Positions 1 to 7,517 of a DNA stretch of 7,517 nucleotides are shown here, piece by piece. A program made the translations under genes and the position numbers. Every line of letters starts with the position of its first letter. Position 1 is the first letter of the stretch. Below the pieces are notes generated by a model. The model was given only the letters and a program-made list of their open reading frames with translations, was not told the origin of the DNA and ran no database searches. Origin of the DNA: Clostridiales bacterium (lineage in GTDB: Bacteria > Bacillota > Clostridia > Christensenellales > Aristaeellaceae); contig DXVG01000083.1 in NCBI GenBank assembly GCA_019409045.1, positions 1-7,517 of the forward strand, given 5' to 3'.

Positions 1-49
1 GCGCCGAGCCGATGAACCCCGAGCCGCCGGTGACCACGATGTCAAGCAC
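1..49 (-). CDS. NAD-dependent epimerase/dehydratase, N-terminal fragment (runs off the window)
   Basis: Only the first 16 codons are present, reading (M)LDIVVTGGSGFIGSA. A hydrophobic beta strand followed by TGGSGFIG is the classic glycine-rich NAD(P)-binding turn (GxxGxxG) of extended short-chain dehydrogenases that epimerise or dehydrate nucleotide sugars. I chose the GTG at 49-47 because GGAGGG (63-58) lies 8 nt upstream and because the protein then begins right at the first Rossmann strand, as is usual in this family. The start overlaps the last 8 nt of the sugar transferase gene, so it is probably translationally coupled. Substrate and exact reaction cannot be told from 16 residues; UDP-glucose 4-epimerase-like, dTDP-glucose dehydratase-like and other members are all possible. 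The family call is fairly safe, the function is open. Confidence 0.75.
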   Translation of the reverse strand, partial: MLDIVVTGGSGFIGSA

Positions 50-656
50 GCCGCTTGCCCTCCGTTTCCGACGAACCCTCGCGCACGCCGTCGGCGCGCA
101 GTACCGCGATGAACGAGCCGAAAAAGCAGCGCATGTCCATGCGCAGCGACAGGTTTTCGACGTATTCGCGGTCAAAGCGCACCTTTTCGGCCACGGGCAG
201 CTCGTCCCGCCCGTTGATCTGCGCCCAGCCGGTGATGCCCGGGCGCACGGCGTTCACGCCCGCGGCCTCGCGCGCGGCGATGAGATCGTACTGATTGTAC
301 AGCGCGGGGCGCGGGCCGACGATGGACATGTCGCCCTTGAGCACGTTGAAAAACTGCGGCAGCTCGTCCAGGCTCGAGCGGCGCAGAAACGCGCCCACGG
401 GGGTGATGTAGCGCCCCGGGTCGTTGAGAAGGTGCGTGGCGGTGTCGCGCGGCGTGTCCGTGCGCATGGTGCGGAACTTGTAGATGGTAAACAGCCGCCC
501 CCCGCGGCCCGCGCGCTGCTGGCGAAACAGCACCGGCCCGGGGGAGGAGAGCTTCACCGCCGCCGCGATCAGCGCAAACACGGGCGAGAGGCACACCAGC
601 GCCGCCAGCGACAGCGCCGCGTCCGCGCACCGCTTTACATGCGGATAGACGTTCAT
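42..656 (-). CDS. Small phosphoglycosyl transferase (bacterial sugar transferase family, WcaJ/PglC-like)
   Basis: A 204-residue enzyme that should move a sugar 1-phosphate from a nucleotide sugar to undecaprenyl phosphate on the inner face of the membrane, the first step in building a surface glycan. Residues 10-36 form the single hydrophobic segment, with S24-P25 at the kink that gives the re-entrant helix described for PglC. Family motifs follow in order: SPGPVLFRQ (38-46), FTIYKFRTM (56-64), RRSSLDELPQ (92-101) with the catalytic Asp97-Glu98 pair, GDMSIVGPRP (108-117) and RPGITGWAQINGR (138-150). It lacks the extra N-terminal membrane domain of long WcaJ/WbaP-type enzymes, and the length is normal for the short form. 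The ATG at 656 is favoured because it follows AAGG, overlaps the rpiB stop codon as TGATG, and starts just before the amphipathic N-terminus; an upstream extension would run inside rpiB. The sugar is unknown. Confidence 0.93.
   Translation of the reverse strand: MNVYPHVKRCADAALSLAALVCLSPVFALIAAAVKLSSPGPVLFRQQRAGRGGRLFTIYKFRTMRTDTPRDTATHLLNDPGRYITPVGAFLRRSSLDELPQFFNVLKGDMSIVGPRPALYNQYDLIAAREAAGVNAVRPGITGWAQINGRDELPVAEKVRFDREYVENLSLRMDMRCFFGSFIAVLRADGVREGSSETEGKRRA
58..63 (-). promoter_or_regulatory. Shine-Dalgarno site for the epimerase gene
   Basis: GGAGGG on the minus strand, inside the 3' end of the sugar transferase gene, 8 nt before a GTG codon. It decides the GTG start of the partial epimerase gene. 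Confidence 0.7.
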
Positions 657-1096
657 CACGCCTTGGGCAGAGCGTCGATCAGCGCCACGCGGTGCGCGTG
701 CCGCCCACCCTCGTGCGGCGTGGACAGAAACAGGTCCACCAGCATCTTGGCCGTGTCCTCGCCGATCACGCGCGCGCCCACGGCGATCATGTTGGCGTTG
801 TTGTGCAGGCGGCTCATCTTCACCGTCAGCGCGTCGGTGCAGTTGACGCAGCGGATGCCCTCCAGCCGGTTGGCCGCGAGGGAGATGCCAAAGCCCGTGC
901 CGCACACCAGCACGCCGCGCTCGCACTCGCCGCTCTTGACCAGCAGCGCGGCCTTGCGGCCGTAGACGGGATAGTCGCAGCTCTGTTTGTCCGGACAGCC
1001 GCAGTCGATCACCTCGTGCCCCTGCAGGCGCAGGTGGTCGATGAGCATCTGCCGGTAGTCGTAGCCGGCGTGGTCGCTTCCGATGGCGATCTTCAT
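656..1096 (-). CDS. rpiB: RpiB/LacA/LacB-family sugar-phosphate isomerase, probable ribose-5-phosphate isomerase B
   Basis: A 146-residue cytosolic isomerase, the usual size for RpiB, which interconverts ribose 5-phosphate and ribulose 5-phosphate. The N-terminus MKIAIGSDHAG carries the Asp8-His9 pair. Residues 65-70 (CGTGFG) hold the presumed catalytic base Cys65 and the anion hole. NRLEGIR (76-82), RLHNNANM (96-103, His98) and EGGRHAHR (129-136, with Arg132 and Arg136 for phosphate) are all in place. The start at 1096 gives the standard N-terminus; the longer in-frame reading to 1294 would cross the promoter and has no family resemblance. Its last base is shared with the ATG of the sugar transferase. 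The LacA/LacB branch (galactose 6-phosphate isomerase) or another phospho-sugar isomerase cannot be excluded by eye, and the position at the head of a glycan operon makes a role in sugar supply for that pathway plausible. Family is sure, substrate less so. Confidence 0.9.
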   Translation of the reverse strand: MKIAIGSDHAGYDYRQMLIDHLRLQGHEVIDCGCPDKQSCDYPVYGRKAALLVKSGECERGVLVCGTGFGISLAANRLEGIRCVNCTDALTVKMSRLHNNANMIAVGARVIGEDTAKMLVDLFLSTPHEGGRHAHRVALIDALPKA

Positions 1097-1110
1097 AAGT
1101 ATGTACGCAT

Positions 1111-1117
1111 CCTTTCC
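1111..1117 (-). promoter_or_regulatory. Probable ribosome binding site of rpiB, with long spacing
   Basis: GGAAAGG on the minus strand ends 14 nt before the rpiB ATG, which is longer than the usual 5-10. No start codon lies in frame between them. An ATG directly after the AGG opens a five-codon frame that ends across the rpiB start. Confidence 0.45.
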
Positions 1118-1150
1118 GCGGCGCGAGCGCGCCGTATAAATCGCATGTCC

Positions 1151-1179
1151 ATTATAACATATTTCATCAGGCGCGAAAA
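1151..1179 (-). promoter_or_regulatory. rpiB operon promoter (extended -10)
   Basis: On the minus strand TATAAT (1156-1151) is a perfect -10 box, preceded by TGT (1159-1157), the TGn extension. At 17-bp spacing the -35 position reads TTTTCG (1179-1174), a poor match, as is common for extended -10 promoters. Transcription would begin near 1144, giving a leader of roughly 48 nt before rpiB. Confidence 0.7.
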
Positions 1180-1189
1180 GGGCGGATTT

Positions 1190-1207
1190 TTGCAAGATTT
1201 CCTGCAA
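1190..1207. promoter_or_regulatory. TTGCA-N8-TGCAA dyad, possible operator
   Basis: TTGCA at 1190-1194 and its inverse TGCAA at 1203-1207 are separated by 8 bp; a further TTGCA lies at 1221-1225. The dyad sits just upstream of the rpiB -35 position, where an activator could bind. No known regulator is recognised, and a 5-bp half-site can arise by chance. Confidence 0.25.
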
Positions 1208-1230
1208 TAACAGAAGATGTTTGCAGCTTC

Positions 1231-1255
1231 CAGACCTCGGCCTCCGCGGGGTCTG
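1231..1255. repeat. Inverted repeat / hairpin between the two divergent promoters
   Basis: Positions 1231-1239 (CAGACCTCG) can pair with 1247-1255, nine pairs including one G-U, around a 7-nt loop. There is no T run after it on either strand, so it is not a canonical intrinsic terminator. It lies upstream of both predicted transcription starts and would not be in either message. Confidence 0.55.
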
Positions 1256-1311
1256 TGGGGCGGCAATTTTGTTAAATTTTGATGAAAACGGCAAATTCGC
1301 GCAAAATCGGC

Positions 1312-1321
1312 CGCGTACGCG
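1312..1321. promoter_or_regulatory. Perfect 10-bp palindrome next to the rpoB -35 box
   Basis: CGCGTACGCG is its own reverse complement and ends two bases before the TTGACA hexamer. A protein bound here would touch or block RNA polymerase at the rpoB promoter. In GC-rich DNA such a palindrome may also occur by chance. Confidence 0.3.
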
Positions 1322-1323
1322 CC

Positions 1324-1352
1324 TTGACAGGAAGAAAAACGTTTGATATTAT
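1324..1352 (+). promoter_or_regulatory. rpoBC promoter, near-consensus sigma-A type
   Basis: TTGACA (1324-1329) is a perfect -35 box. After an optimal 17-bp spacer, TATTAT (1347-1352) matches the -10 consensus at five of six positions and is preceded by TGA (1344-1346), the TGn extension. The predicted start is near 1359, giving a leader of about 175 nt. A strong promoter is what rpoBC needs when it is not read from an upstream ribosomal protein operon. Confidence 0.85.
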
Positions 1353-1379
1353 ATATCATTGCGGTAATGTGGCCGAACA

Positions 1380-1452
1380 GCCCCTTTTTGCGCCCGGAGC
1401 GCCAAAAAAGGGCCCAAACGGCCCGATTTTGGAGGTTTTGCCGCAAAACGGC
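1380..1452 (+). promoter_or_regulatory. Structured rpoB 5' leader with competing hairpins
   Basis: Hairpin 1: the C-run and T-run at 1381-1389 pair with A5-GGG at 1405-1412, then G1390-C1393 pairs with 1399-1402 around loop 1394-1398. Hairpin 2: 1402-1407 (CCAAAA) pairs with 1427-1432 (TTTTGG), then GGGCC (1410-1414) pairs with GGCCC (1420-1424) around loop CAAAC. Both use 1402-1412, so they exclude each other. A third small stem is GCCG/CGGC (1440-1443 with 1449-1452). Hairpin 2 has only a short T stretch (1427-1430), so it would be a weak terminator at best. An attenuator or autoregulatory leader is an inference; it matches no leader family I know. Confidence 0.4.
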
Positions 1453-1518
1453 GCCGGGGACTCGTGAAAAATTCGCAAAAATTTTACACGCTTGTCTGCC
1501 GATTCAATTTAGAAAGTC

Positions 1519-1528
1519 AGAGGTGATC
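1519..1528 (+). promoter_or_regulatory. Ribosome binding site of rpoB
   Basis: AGAGGTGATC matches the anti-Shine-Dalgarno end of 16S rRNA over nine or ten bases and ends 5 nt before the ATG at 1534. It settles that start over the in-frame ATGs at 1552 and 1570. Confidence 0.9.
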
Positions 1529-1533
1529 TTTGG

Positions 1534-5328
<3,795 letters not shown>

Positions 5329-5333
5329 TATCG

Positions 5334-5345
5334 AAGGGAGAGAGG
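5334..5345 (+). promoter_or_regulatory. Ribosome binding site of rpoC
   Basis: The purine run AAGGGAGAGAGG lies in the 21-nt gap after rpoB. GGGAG (5336-5340) is 9 nt before a TTG codon at 5350, good spacing, and supports that non-ATG start. Confidence 0.8.
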
Positions 5346-5349
5346 CTGC

Positions 5350-7517
<2,168 letters not shown>

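Larger units (their letters stand above)
1097..1533. other. Divergent intergenic region between rpiB and rpoB
   Basis: A 437-nt stretch without a supportable gene, clearly richer in A and T than its flanks. From left to right it holds the rpiB 5' leader, the rpiB promoter, a TTGCA dyad (1190-1207), a hairpin (1231-1255), an A/T-rich patch with spaced A and T runs (about 1266-1306), a 10-bp palindrome (1312-1321), the rpoB promoter, and a structured rpoB leader. Short open frames crossing it on both strands run through these signals and resemble no protein I know. Confidence 0.85.

Noticed and set aside
657..926. N-terminal extension of the sugar transferase
   Set aside because: The additional 90 codons are an out-of-frame reading of rpiB. 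The ATG at 656 with the TGATG overlap and the normal family N-terminus is a better start.
12..965. A 317-codon open frame on the plus strand
   Set aside because: It lies antisense to the sugar transferase and rpiB, both with full family motifs. Its product is Arg/Ala/His-rich and resembles nothing.
1097..1294. N-terminal extension of rpiB by 66 codons
   Set aside because: It would cross the extended -10 promoter and leader, and RpiB proteins begin at the MKIAIGSDHAG strand.
1410..1430. Intrinsic terminator for transcription entering rpoB
   Set aside because: The GC stem is only 5 bp, and the T run after it is four bases broken from the stem by GA. It may be an attenuator element but is not a convincing terminator.
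1093..1446. A 117-codon minus-strand frame across the intergenic region
   Set aside because: It runs through the rpoB leader, both promoters and the hairpin, has no ribosome binding site worth noting and no recognisable protein features.
1436..1467. Leader peptide starting at TTG 1438 after GGAGG
   Set aside because: The spacing between GGAGG and TTG is only 2 nt, and the nine-codon product has no regulatory codon pattern.

Overview
This is an ordinary core-genome window from a high-G+C bacterium, most likely a GC-rich member of class Clostridia (Firmicutes). That placement rests on RpoB: it has the long clostridial form of the region before the rifampicin site, an acidic C-terminal tail, and close agreement with the Bacillus/Clostridium consensus elsewhere. 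Strong Shine-Dalgarno sites (one reads AGAGGTGATC) and a TTG start for rpoC also fit a Firmicute. No genus can be named from this window.

Left part (1-1096, minus strand): three tightly packed genes. In transcription order they are rpiB (sugar-phosphate isomerase), a small membrane phosphoglycosyl transferase of the bacterial sugar transferase family, and the first 16 codons of an NAD-dependent epimerase/dehydratase that leaves the window. Their ends overlap by 1 and 8 nt, so they look translationally coupled. They probably form the start of a surface-glycan or exopolysaccharide operon.

Middle (1097-1533): a 437-nt divergent intergenic region, visibly richer in A+T than the genes. It has an extended -10 promoter firing left into rpiB and a near-consensus sigma-A-type promoter firing right into rpoB. 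Between and around them lie a 10-bp palindrome touching the rpoB -35 box, a TTGCA dyad and a strong hairpin. The rpoB message has a leader of about 175 nt that can fold into mutually exclusive hairpins.

Right part (1534-7517, plus strand): complete rpoB (1264 residues) and the first 722 residues of rpoC, encoding the beta and beta' subunits of RNA polymerase, separated by 21 nt. Both are intact in frame and keep the catalytic residues that fall in the window.

I found no mobile element, CRISPR array, tRNA, rRNA or new defence-type system. The points worth a second look are modest: rpoBC has its own promoter and structured leader, with no ribosomal protein genes directly upstream; there are unusual substitutions in the beta fork loop 2 and the beta' rudder; and RpoB carries a lineage-type insertion and an acidic tail.
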